A stretch of DNA of 64,000 nucleotides from Clostridia bacterium (GTDB taxonomy: Bacteria > Bacillota > Clostridia > Oscillospirales > UBA644), in assembly GCA_017427285.1 (NCBI GenBank), contig JAFRTE010000044.1:16782-80781 (forward strand), written 5' to 3'. Positions 7,623 to 15,566 of this stretch are shown in pieces. The notes under the pieces are model-generated. The model searched no databases, was not told the origin of the DNA, and was given only the letters and a program-made list of their open reading frames with translations. How positions within the stretch are numbered: the stretch's first letter is position 1; every line of letters starts with the position of its first letter. Made by a program: the position numbers and the translations under genes.

Positions 7623-9251
7623 ATGAAGAATTTAAGCGTAAAAGCATTATGCGCGGTTATTGCCGCCGTTTTCTTGCTCTCCGCATGCGGACAGGAGATT
7701 TTCGACGGAGGAAACAGTGGTTACGATCAGGCAGAAAGCGGTAGGATATCGTATGCGGACGGCGGTGCGGAGCTTTACGATATCGCGGTGAATATGGCGT
7801 ATATGCCCGCGGAACCGATGGGCGAGACGGTTGAATTTGAAACTGATTTTCCGGAATTCGATACGGAAGAATACTCATACAGAAAAGAAAACTCGTTTGT
7901 TTCCGTGCTGTCCTCTCCCTTTTCAACATTTGCGGCAGACGTTGATACCGCGTCGTATTCGAATCTGCGCAGACAGATCCTTAAAAACGATTACGTAGAC
8001 CCGGATTCGGTCCGTGTTGAAGAGCTTATCAATTATTTCCGCTATAATTATCCTCAGCCGAAAGAGGGCGAGCCGTTCGGAGTTTATACCGAGATCTCGC
8101 CTTGTCCGTGGAATGAAAAAACAAAGCTTCTCCGCATCGGTCTGCAGGCACAAGATCTCGATACGTCGTCAATGCCACGCTCGAATCTTGTATTTTTAAT
8201 TGACGTTTCGGGCTCTATGGACTACGCAAACAAACTGCCGCTCGTCCAGCGTTCGTTTATGACTCTTGTAGACAATCTCGGCGAAAACGACGTTGTATCG
8301 ATAGTTACATATTCTTCCGGCGAAAAAATCGTGATCGACGGCGTTCCCGCTTCCGAAAAACAGGAGATAATGGCTGCGATCGAAGGGCTTTACGCATACG
8401 GCTCCACACAGGGCGACAAAGCGATCGTTATGGCGTACGAACTTGCGAAAAAACATTTTATCGCAGGCGGAAACAACCGCGTCATTATGGCTACCGACGG
8501 CGATTTCAACGTAGGGATTACAGGCGAAGGCGAGCTTACAAGACTTATCAAAGACCAGGCGTCCTCCGGAGTTTTCCTTTCGGTTCTCGGTTACGGTATG
8601 GGAAACTACAAAGACAATAAGCTTGAGTCGATGGCTGATAACGGCAACGGAAACTATGCGTATATAGACAGCATAGACGAAGCGCGCAAGGTGCTTGTAT
8701 CGGAAGCGGGCGGAACGCTCTTTACGGTAGCAAAAGACGTTAAAATCCAGGTCGAGTTCAACCCGGCGATGATAAGAGGATACCGTCTTATCGGTTACGA
8801 AAACCGCGTTATGACTGCTGAAGATTTTGCGGACGATAAAAAGGACGGCGGAGAGATCGGCGCAGGACATCAGGTAACCGCTCTGTATGAGATAGTGCCC
8901 GTCGGTTCGGATTTCGATCTTAACGAGCCCGATTCAAAATACGGTCAGCAAATCGGACAGACAGGGGAGCTTGGCGGCGAATACTGCACGGTAAATATAA
9001 GATATAAAGAGCCGAGCGAAGACGAAAGCAAGCTTCTTTCATACCCCGTAAACGAATCTTCCGAAGTAAGCGAGCCGACCGCGGATATGAAGTGGGCTGC
9101 AGGCGTTGCGGAAGTTGCAATGCTGATAAAGGACTCTGAATACAAAGGAACGGCGGATTTCGGCGAAGTGAAAGAATACCTCAAGAGCGTTTCCGACGAC
9201 GATTTCCGCGACGAATTTATATATCTCGTTTCAAAGCTTAAAAACCGGTAA
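7623..9251 (+). CDS. von Willebrand factor A domain lipoprotein (YfbK-like)
   Basis: A 542-residue surface lipoprotein. The signal peptide ends in a lipobox LSAC with C22 as the lipidated cysteine. An acidic linker follows, then the vWF-A N-terminal module (FAADVDTASY) and a vWA domain with the metal-site motif DVSGS (D194, S196, S198). A C-terminal region of the DUF3520 type completes the protein. This order matches YfbK-type proteins. The function is unknown; metal-dependent binding of a protein partner is inferred from the intact MIDAS. The start at 7623 is chosen over an upstream in-frame ATG at 7554 because AAGGAG precedes it and the signal peptide begins there. Confidence 0.9.
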   Translation: MKNLSVKALCAVIAAVFLLSACGQEIFDGGNSGYDQAESGRISYADGGAELYDIAVNMAYMPAEPMGETVEFETDFPEFDTEEYSYRKENSFVSVLSSPFSTFAADVDTASYSNLRRQILKNDYVDPDSVRVEELINYFRYNYPQPKEGEPFGVYTEISPCPWNEKTKLLRIGLQAQDLDTSSMPRSNLVFLIDVSGSMDYANKLPLVQRSFMTLVDNLGENDVVSIVTYSSGEKIVIDGVPASEKQEIMAAIEGLYAYGSTQGDKAIVMAYELAKKHFIAGGNNRVIMATDGDFNVGITGEGELTRLIKDQASSGVFLSVLGYGMGNYKDNKLESMADNGNGNYAYIDSIDEARKVLVSEAGGTLFTVAKDVKIQVEFNPAMIRGYRLIGYENRVMTAEDFADDKKDGGEIGAGHQVTALYEIVPVGSDFDLNEPDSKYGQQIGQTGELGGEYCTVNIRYKEPSEDESKLLSYPVNESSEVSEPTADMKWAAGVAEVAMLIKDSEYKGTADFGEVKEYLKSVSDDDFRDEFIYLVSKLKNR

Positions 9252-9260
9252 ACAATCAAA

Positions 9261-9292
9261 AAAAGGGGGAATGATATTTCATTCCCTCTTTT
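9261..9292. terminator. Bidirectional terminator between convergent genes
   Basis: AGGGGGAATGA pairs with TCATTCCCTCT. It is flanked by an A-run on one side and a T-run on the other, so it can stop the vWA gene (+) and the DUF4097 gene (-). Confidence 0.8.
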
Positions 9293-9306
9293 GCTGTTTA
9301 AACGGT

Positions 9307-10266
9307 TTATTCCTTGATACTTATGTTGATATCTCCCGTTGCGGTAGTGATCTCGCATCTGCCGCCTGACACGCTATCCGGAAGCATGATTTTGCCTGTT
9401 GACGTTTTTGCGATAAACACTTTTTCGGAATTCAGCGTTCCCGTAACGTCTCCTGTTGACGTTTTGGCATAAATTTCTCCGGCGTCCGAGTTTTGAAAAT
9501 ATATATCGCCCGTGTTTCGCTCGATTCTGAAGCTTTCGGTTGCTACGGTGTCTTTAAGCGTAATTCTGCCCGTGCTTCCGCTCGAAAAAAGCGATTTGCA
9601 GTTTACTCCGTCAAGCGTTGTCCTTCCTGTCGATACGCTCACCGTTATATCACCGTCACAGTTTATCTTTTCGGCCGTAACGGATCCCGATGAAACGGAA
9701 AGCCCGATATTTTTTGCGTTTATCCCGTCAATATGTATGCCGCCTGTTATTGTTTTTATTTTCACGTCACCGTCTGCCGACGCTTTAAATAATACGCTGC
9801 CCGTGCTTGATTCAATCGACGCGTTTTCAAAGGTAAACTTTTCTGAAACGGATACTCTGCCCGTAACGCAGCTTATATCAAGCTCTTCATAGCGGTCGGA
9901 CGGAAGATATACGGTTACTGACTGCGAATTAAAAGAAAAAAGCATAATGTAATCATACCATTTTCTCGTATCCTCCACCTCTATTTTCAGCGTTCCGTTT
10001 TCAGTCGAAACATTATGTTTTGTATAAGCGCGTTCTTCGCAAACGATACGGCATTCCCTGTTTTCTGACGGGATCAGCGTAATGTCTGCCTCAAGCGTGC
10101 TAATATCTATATTTTCAAAACGGTCGGTTATTGTATAAGCATTCGTTTCCGTTTTTGCATTTTCCGAGACCGAAAAATCAGGACCGTTGAAAAACCACGA
10201 GCTGATAATAAGAATAAGTCCGGCAACGGTAAGAATTACGGCGGTTATGATCAATCCTTTTTTCAT
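9307..10266 (-). CDS. DUF4097 beta-strand repeat protein
   Basis: A 319-residue protein with one N-terminal transmembrane segment (residues 5-27) and an exported domain of regular beta repeats. Units such as SSTGSV, TITGGI, SSGSVT and STGRTT recur about every 20 residues and form the right-handed beta structure typical of DUF4097/DUF4098. It is the last gene of a PadR/DUF1700/DUF4097 operon, a common Firmicutes trio implicated in envelope homeostasis. It begins 1 base after the stop of the DUF1700 gene. The molecular activity is unknown. Confidence 0.85.
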   Translation of the reverse strand: MKKGLIITAVILTVAGLILIISSWFFNGPDFSVSENAKTETNAYTITDRFENIDISTLEADITLIPSENRECRIVCEERAYTKHNVSTENGTLKIEVEDTRKWYDYIMLFSFNSQSVTVYLPSDRYEELDISCVTGRVSVSEKFTFENASIESSTGSVLFKASADGDVKIKTITGGIHIDGINAKNIGLSVSSGSVTAEKINCDGDITVSVSTGRTTLDGVNCKSLFSSGSTGRITLKDTVATESFRIERNTGDIYFQNSDAGEIYAKTSTGDVTGTLNSEKVFIAKTSTGKIMLPDSVSGGRCEITTATGDINISIKE

Positions 10267-10267
10267 T

Positions 10268-10864
10268 TCAGCTCTCCTTTTTTATAAACATTGATTTGAT
10301 TCCAACTGCAATTTTTTTTGTAAGCTTTACAGTTCCTTTGGATGCGGCGACACAGCCGAAAAACAAAAATATCGATATCCCCGCAATAAAAAGTCCGCAG
10401 CCGAGAAGCATCAGTCCGAAAAAAATGTTTCCGTGAATAAAGCCGACGGGCGAAACTGCGATGCATGCGAGCGCTGCCGCCCAAAGCGATATTTCAACCG
10501 CCCAGAGTGAAATTATCAGCGACCATACAACTATATACAGCGACAGTAAAACGGCAAACGCCGCAACAAGCAGCGGAAACCACAGCGGAAAGCTCAGAAT
10601 TATAAGTATTATCTCCCATGTATGCAAGCTTCGGTTGGGCTTGATCTTCTCTTTAACTATTTTTGTGATCGGTATTTCGGCAATTATCTGCGAAGCAATT
10701 TCCTCTACCGAACCGATAGCTGCAACGGCATCGTTTTCGCTTACGCCCTTTTCCATGCGGTCGTCTATCATCTCGCCGTAAAACGCTATGCGTTCGTTGA
10801 CCTCGTTTTGCGGCAGACCTGCAAGCGCGCTTCTGAGTCTGGTTAAAAACTCTTCTTTACTCAT
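10268..10864 (-). CDS. DUF1700 membrane protein
   Basis: A 198-residue protein. It begins with the DUF1700 signature MSKEEFLTRLRSAL and the helix LPQNEVNERIAFYGEMIDD, continues through a soluble helical segment and ends with about three or four membrane helices. The start at 10864 is chosen because GGGAGGA lies 6 bases upstream; an upstream in-frame start would lie inside the PadR gene. Its first 8 bases overlap the PadR stop, which implies coupling. DUF1700 proteins usually accompany PadR regulators and DUF4097 proteins. Confidence 0.86.
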   Translation of the reverse strand: MSKEEFLTRLRSALAGLPQNEVNERIAFYGEMIDDRMEKGVSENDAVAAIGSVEEIASQIIAEIPITKIVKEKIKPNRSLHTWEIILIILSFPLWFPLLVAAFAVLLSLYIVVWSLIISLWAVEISLWAAALACIAVSPVGFIHGNIFFGLMLLGCGLFIAGISIFLFFGCVAASKGTVKLTKKIAVGIKSMFIKKES

Positions 10865-11174
10865 GGCTGTCCTCCCTAACAACAAACTGATAGATAGATA
10901 TTACTTCTTTCCATTCAGACTTGAATTCTTCTATGCGCCTTAATCCCGCATCGGTAATCCGGTAGTATTTTCGAAGTCTTCCGTCGTGTTCAGCTGTCCG
11001 TACGGTAAGCATATTCGCAATTTCAAGCCGTTTCAGAATAGTGTAGAGCGTTGATTCGGAAAGCTCGATATACGGCTTCATATCTTTTATTATTTTATAG
11101 CCGTAAGAATCTTCGTTCTTTATTGCTGCAAGAACGCATACGTCCAAAAGACCGCGTTTCAGTTGAATATCCAT
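10857..11174 (-). CDS. PadR family transcriptional regulator
   Basis: A 105-residue winged-helix repressor. The PadR domain starts at once with LKRGLLDVCVLAAI, followed by the recognition region ESTLYTILKRLE, the wing RKYYRITDAGLRRI and a short C-terminal dimer helix. It heads the operon with DUF1700 and DUF4097 and probably represses it in response to an envelope or drug signal, as is typical of the family. A strong ribosome site (GAAGGGAGG) and a promoter carrying inverted AATAC/GTATT arms lie just upstream. Confidence 0.9.
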   Translation of the reverse strand: MDIQLKRGLLDVCVLAAIKNEDSYGYKIIKDMKPYIELSESTLYTILKRLEIANMLTVRTAEHDGRLRKYYRITDAGLRRIEEFKSEWKEVISIYQFVVREDSHE

Positions 11175-11198
11175 CGTATACCTCCCTTCGCGTAATAC

Positions 11199-11227
11199 AT
11201 CATATCACGAAGTATTGATTTTGTCAA
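11199..11227 (-). promoter_or_regulatory. Promoter and possible PadR operator
   Basis: On the minus strand TTGACA (11222-11227) is 17 bases from TATGAT (11199-11204). Between and across the -10 box the arms AATAC and GTATT form an inverted repeat, and CTTCG/CGAAG form a wider one. This suits autoregulation by PadR, but the operator assignment is inference. Confidence 0.7.
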
Positions 11228-11270
11228 TAGGTAAATTCAATTTTTCAAAATTTTTTTTGAAAACCCGATC

Positions 11271-11303
11271 AAAAAGAGTTCCCGCGGTTTTATCCGTGGG
11301 AAC
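11271..11303 (-). terminator. Terminator after the ABC-F gene
   Basis: GTTCCC and GGGAAC form a stem with inner ACGG/CCG pairing. On the minus strand it is followed by CTTTTTG, 20 bases after the ABC-F stop codon. Confidence 0.75.
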
Positions 11304-11322
11304 ATCGGTTTTCGAATGATTT

Positions 11323-12873
11323 TCAGACCGTAGCGGCGATATCTGCCGGTTTCAGTCCTTCTTTTGTCATTTCGTATACTTTATTACAGACTTCCGAAAT
11401 ATACTTTCTGTCGTGCGAGACGCTTATTACGGCTCCGGGAAACTGTTTGAGTATCCTGCGTACTTCGGGACCAGACAGCGGCGAAAGATTTCTTGTCGGT
11501 TCGTCAAGAATAAGCACGTCGGCTTCGCAAACGCTGATTTTTAAAAAGAAAAGCTTTGCTTTCTGTCCGCCCGAAAGCTCTTTTATGGGGTGAAACATCT
11601 CTTCGGCGGTATAGTTCATCGCCCCGAGAAACGTTCTCGCCGTTTGAATATCGTCTTTACTGCCCGACGGCGCAAGATATTCTACGGGCGTTGAACCGTA
11701 GGGGAGCGTTTCCTCGTAATTTTGCGACATATAACACGCCGAAATATCGGTCCTTGCAAGCAGCTCCTTTGCAATTTTCCGTATAAGCGTCGTTTTCCCC
11801 GTTCCGTTTGCCCCGACGATGCAGATTTTTTCGGGACCTTTGACGGTAAGCTCAATATTTCTTGCAATAACCGTTTTATCCGGTATTTCCAGCTGCGGAA
11901 AAGAAAAATCGGCAACCGTTTTACCCGAAGGCATCGCCTTCTGGCGCGAAAAGCGTACAGTTATCGCAGACTCTGTTTCGGGGAGCTCGGTCATTTCTCC
12001 GTGCTCTCTTTCGTAGCGCCGCTCCATGGACTTTACGGCCTTCATCTTCTTTTTCAGAAGTCTTCCTCCCGACGGGTCGCGCCTCGAAATACTGTTCAGA
12101 TCCGATTCCACCGCCTGTTCGATGCGGCGGAATCTTTCCATTGCCTTTTTCTCTTCACGCCGTTCGTTTAAAGCTTCGCGCTCCTGATTTTCAAACGTTC
12201 TTTTGCGATCTTCGATAAAAGTTTGAAACGGTACGTTTGCAACTGTTGCTCTCGCAACGGATTTATGCCTGAGATGTTCGAGTAAAATTACCCTGTTGGC
12301 AGTGCGCTCGATAAGCGTTTCATCGTGGGAAATAAACAGAACTGCGCCGGAAAATCCGTTTATTGTCTCTTCAAGCCGTCGAAGCGTTGCAATGTCGATA
12401 TCGTTTGAAGGCTCGTCAAGAAGCAGGATATCCGGTGATGAGATCAGTATTCCCGCCATCTGTATTTTAACGCGCTCACCGCCGGAAAGCGAATTCATTT
12501 TTCGATCCGAATATACGAGCGCGTCTGAAAATCCCATTTCCGCGGCAACTCTGTACAGATCTTCGGAATATGACTCGTTAAAAGCGCCTATATCCGAAAA
12601 AAATTCGTAAACCGTTTTATTTTTATCGCTGTCCGTTAGTTCCTGCGGCAGATATCCAATAAGCTCTCCCTGCGTATTGCGTATCCCGTCGGCATCAGCA
12701 TAGTCCGAAATCAGAGACGGACTGTAGATCCATTTCAAAAGCGTTGATTTGCCGTTACCCTCTTCTCCGATAATTACGGCTTTGTCACCGCGGTTCAGCG
12801 TAAGATCGAAATCTTTAATAAGCGTGCGCAGATCTTTTTTCTGCGTGATTGTAAGAGATTTAACTTGCAGCAT
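11323..12873 (-). CDS. ABC-F subfamily ATPase
   Basis: A 516-residue soluble protein with two ATP-binding cassettes and no membrane segment. Walker A GEEGNGKST and signature LSGGERVKIQ are in the first half. A charged, lysine/arginine-rich linker near residues 220-290 is the ABC-F P-site tRNA interaction region. Walker A GANGTGKTT and signature LSGGQKAKLF are in the second half. ABC-F proteins act on the ribosome, either as translation factors or as antibiotic-protection proteins of the Lsa/Vga/Msr type; the length and long linker would allow either. It lies 40 bases downstream of a NatAB-type exporter on the same strand. Confidence 0.9.
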   Translation of the reverse strand: MLQVKSLTITQKKDLRTLIKDFDLTLNRGDKAVIIGEEGNGKSTLLKWIYSPSLISDYADADGIRNTQGELIGYLPQELTDSDKNKTVYEFFSDIGAFNESYSEDLYRVAAEMGFSDALVYSDRKMNSLSGGERVKIQMAGILISSPDILLLDEPSNDIDIATLRRLEETINGFSGAVLFISHDETLIERTANRVILLEHLRHKSVARATVANVPFQTFIEDRKRTFENQEREALNERREEKKAMERFRRIEQAVESDLNSISRRDPSGGRLLKKKMKAVKSMERRYEREHGEMTELPETESAITVRFSRQKAMPSGKTVADFSFPQLEIPDKTVIARNIELTVKGPEKICIVGANGTGKTTLIRKIAKELLARTDISACYMSQNYEETLPYGSTPVEYLAPSGSKDDIQTARTFLGAMNYTAEEMFHPIKELSGGQKAKLFFLKISVCEADVLILDEPTRNLSPLSGPEVRRILKQFPGAVISVSHDRKYISEVCNKVYEMTKEGLKPADIAATV

Positions 12874-12913
12874 AAACCCTCCTTAACCGTAATTTACCGA
12901 AGACGCGCGGAAT

Positions 12914-14158
12914 TTAGGATTTCCAGACCGCTTTGATTATATTTTTAACTGTCGGCGTCGTTCCGTACATCAATACGCCCGTTCGGTAGATTTTTGCCGA
13001 AAGGACACCTATGCCGACGGTTGAGAGAATAAGTATGGCAATAGATATCGCTATCTCATACCAGGGCACCGTGCTCATTGCTATTCTTGTAAACATTGAC
13101 ATGGGCGACGTAAACGGAATAAACGAACATACCTTCATTATTATGTTGTCGATTTCTCCCGAGCTCATAGACATTATAACAACAAAAAATGCAATAATAA
13201 ATAACATGGTTATCGGCATTACGGATGTGTTTATATCTTCAAGCTTCGACGCGGTCGAGCCGACTGCACCGTACATAAACGCATAAATGAGAAAACCGAG
13301 AATAAAGAAAACAAGCATGTATATAAGCAGTTCGGGCGGAATGTTGAAAATAGACTCGATTATTATATTCTCGCCCCAATACGCCTTGTTGAGGTTGTAA
13401 AAAAGCAGCGCAGAGCCGAATATCGCGATAAGCTGAATAAGACCAGCAAGGCATGACGCAAGCACTTTGCCGAACATCATCGACGTAGGTTTTGCGCTTG
13501 TAATAAGCAGCTCCATCGCTCTCGAGCTTTTTTCGGTCGCCACGTTTGTCGCAACCATCTGTCCGTAAAGCAAAATGACCATGTAAAGGGCAAAAATCAT
13601 TATGTAGGTGTAAAAGAAATTCTGAAACTGACTTTTACCGAGACTGACCGTTTCGCCGTCAATCTGTATATTTATGATCCCAGCGGCGTCCTGCGCGGAA
13701 ATGCCTCCGTTTATCATAGCGTTCATCTGATATACGCGTGAAAGAGCTTCCGAAGCGATCTGAGCATTCATATCGTAAAGCGAAAGATTGTTTACGTAAT
13801 ATGTAAACGAAGTGTCGTCTTTCAGTATGAAAGCGCATTCCGCAACTCCGTGCAAAACCGCGTTTTCTATTTCGTCCGTACCGTCATCGGTCATATAAAC
13901 GTCATAATCGGGGAAGGACGCCGAAAAAATCTCTTTTACCGGGTCCGCCTGAGCAGGATCGGTTTTAACAAACATGATCGGACGCGAAGATAATTCAATA
14001 CCTGTATCCGATTCGTCCCCTTCAACAACCGTGACAAGGCGCGGAAAGAACATTACGGCGGCAATCAGCACAACCAGAAATACGGTAATGCCTATAAAAA
14101 CTTTGTTTTTGAAAAAATATTTAAGCTCAAATTTAAGTATCGTTGCAAACTGTTTCAT
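12914..14158 (-). CDS. ABC-2 type transporter permease (NatB-like)
   Basis: A 414-residue membrane protein with the ABC-2/NatB layout. One N-terminal helix (residues 17-40) is followed by a large extracellular domain of about 150 residues. A block of about five helices starts near residue 180, with the conserved segment VATEKSSRAMELLITS before the helices that contact the ATPase. A TerC-like or CopT alternative is excluded by this layout. It follows the ATPase gene by 2 bases, so the two form one exporter. NatAB of Bacillus exports sodium, but related pairs export drugs or other ions; the substrate is open here. Confidence 0.88.
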   Translation of the reverse strand: MKQFATILKFELKYFFKNKVFIGITVFLVVLIAAVMFFPRLVTVVEGDESDTGIELSSRPIMFVKTDPAQADPVKEIFSASFPDYDVYMTDDGTDEIENAVLHGVAECAFILKDDTSFTYYVNNLSLYDMNAQIASEALSRVYQMNAMINGGISAQDAAGIINIQIDGETVSLGKSQFQNFFYTYIMIFALYMVILLYGQMVATNVATEKSSRAMELLITSAKPTSMMFGKVLASCLAGLIQLIAIFGSALLFYNLNKAYWGENIIIESIFNIPPELLIYMLVFFILGFLIYAFMYGAVGSTASKLEDINTSVMPITMLFIIAFFVVIMSMSSGEIDNIIMKVCSFIPFTSPMSMFTRIAMSTVPWYEIAISIAILILSTVGIGVLSAKIYRTGVLMYGTTPTVKNIIKAVWKS

Positions 14159-14160
14159 GT

Positions 14161-15060
14161 TTACGCCTCCTTCGTTGCGTCGCCAGCATATTCCACGAAG
14201 ATGTCGTTTAGCGAAGGTTCAAAAACCTTTACCTCGTCAATATCGTAGTTTTCAGTCAGGCGCGTCATAACGGATTTTTTCTCTTCCGGGCTTGAAAGCC
14301 GTATCATAAGACTTCCGTCTTCCGCAATCGTGCAGGCGTCTTTGAAATCTGCGCGTACTTCCTCCGGTGTTTGCGTCCTTACAACAAGACGGTCTCGCGG
14401 ATAGTCGCGTTTTATCTGATGCAGATCGCCGTGAAGGACGACAACGCCTTTGTTTAAAATAGCGATACTGTCGCAAAATTCCTCAATATAGCTCATCTGA
14501 TGGCTCGAAAACAAAACGATCTTGCCCTGCGCTATCTGCTTTTTAACAACGTCTTTGAGCAGCATCGCGTTGACCGGGTCGAGCCCCGAAAACGGCTCGT
14601 CAAGTATCACAATGTCCGGGTCGTGCGCAAGGGCGGTGATAAGCTGTATTTTCTGCTGATTGCCCTTTGAAAGCGTATCGAGTCGTTTGTTGCGGTACTC
14701 AGTCATACCCAGTCTGACAAGCCAGTAATCTATAGACTGAACGGCGGACTTGCGGCTCATTCCTTTCAGTTCGGCAAAGTATATAAGCTGATCGATTATT
14801 ATCTTCTTCGGGTAAAGTCCTCTTTCCTCCGGAAGATATCCTATTTTCGTTTCTTTGTAATCGATAGGTTTTCCGTCAATAAGCACTTCACCGCTGTTTG
14901 CCGGGAGAACGTTCATCAAAATACGTATCGAAGTCGTTTTTCCCGCGCCGTTTCTTCCCAGAAGCCCGAATGCCTTCCCGCCTTCCGCTCTGAAAGATAC
15001 GCCCGTTAAAACCTTCTTTTCACCGAAGGACTTTTCTATGTTTTTAAGCTCGAGATACAA
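14161..15060 (-). CDS. ABC transporter ATP-binding protein (NatA-like)
   Basis: A 299-residue ATPase. Walker A GRNGAGKTT is near residue 35, the Q-loop region is GYLPEERGL, the signature is LSKGNQQKIQ, Walker B is IVILDEPFSGLDP and the H-loop is SSHQM. The C-terminal extension of about 80 residues is typical of the NatA/DUF4162 group. It partners the permease that begins 2 bases after its stop. The DUF3795 gene lies 21 bases upstream on the same strand. Confidence 0.92.
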   Translation of the reverse strand: MYLELKNIEKSFGEKKVLTGVSFRAEGGKAFGLLGRNGAGKTTSIRILMNVLPANSGEVLIDGKPIDYKETKIGYLPEERGLYPKKIIIDQLIYFAELKGMSRKSAVQSIDYWLVRLGMTEYRNKRLDTLSKGNQQKIQLITALAHDPDIVILDEPFSGLDPVNAMLLKDVVKKQIAQGKIVLFSSHQMSYIEEFCDSIAILNKGVVVLHGDLHQIKRDYPRDRLVVRTQTPEEVRADFKDACTIAEDGSLMIRLSSPEEKKSVMTRLTENYDIDEVKVFEPSLNDIFVEYAGDATKEA

Positions 15061-15081
15061 TCATATCGCCCCCTTAATGTG

Positions 15082-15419
15082 TTATATGTCTGTTTTCTTC
15101 AGATTATTAAGCGCCTCTTCGTTGCCGGAAACGATCGCGCCTACGGTTTTGCAGCCTTCAAACATATCGCAATATCCGCAGGTTTTTACGCCTTTTTGCA
15201 TTGCGCACTGCCTTATTTGGCAAAGACTTTCGCAGAATACGGTTTTTATCCCGTCTTGTTTGCAGCCCTCGCAGTTTATATGTTCCGGCAGAATAGTAAC
15301 TCCGTTCAGCTCCGACCATAGCTTTGCCGTTTTTTTCTCAGAGCGTTGTCGTTTGTTGCCGTCGCTTTGTATGCGTCGCATTTTGAGCAGTCAAGCCCGC
15401 AATAAGCAATCATTTCCAT
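15082..15419 (-). pseudogene. DUF3795 cysteine-rich protein, frameshifted at an A7 tract
   Basis: Two overlapping frames together encode one DUF3795 protein of about 112 residues. The N-terminal frame starts at 15419 with MEMIAYCGLDCSKCDAYKAT, and the C-terminal frame ends at 15082 with paired cysteines (INCEGC, FCESLC, TCGYC). The frames meet at seven A residues on the coding strand (15330-15336 in + coordinates). One extra A would join them as NALRKKTAKLWSELNG. It may be a sequencing error, slippage or a real lesion. DUF3795 proteins probably bind metal through the cysteines. The gene heads the NatAB cluster. Confidence 0.82.
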
Positions 15420-15449
15420 CTTTATAAGGCCTTCTTTAACGTTTTGTAT

Positions 15450-15478
15450 ATTATACCACAGTATAAAGGATTTTTCAA
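15450..15478 (-). promoter_or_regulatory. Promoter of the DUF3795/NatAB cluster
   Basis: On the minus strand TTGAAA (15473-15478), 17 bases and TATAAT (15450-15455). It lies back to back with the + promoter at 15507-15535. Confidence 0.8.
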
Positions 15479-15506
15479 TACTTCGGGACGATTAATTCGG
15501 TATATC

Positions 15507-15535
15507 TTGACAAACAGTTTATTTGCCGTTATAAT
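15507..15535 (+). promoter_or_regulatory. Consensus promoter of the six-hairpin gene
   Basis: TTGACA at 15507-15512, exactly 17 bases, TATAAT at 15530-15535. The start codon lies 31 bases downstream behind GGGGGA. Confidence 0.88.
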
Positions 15536-15566
15536 TAACAGTGTAAAAGGAATGGGGGAAAATAAA

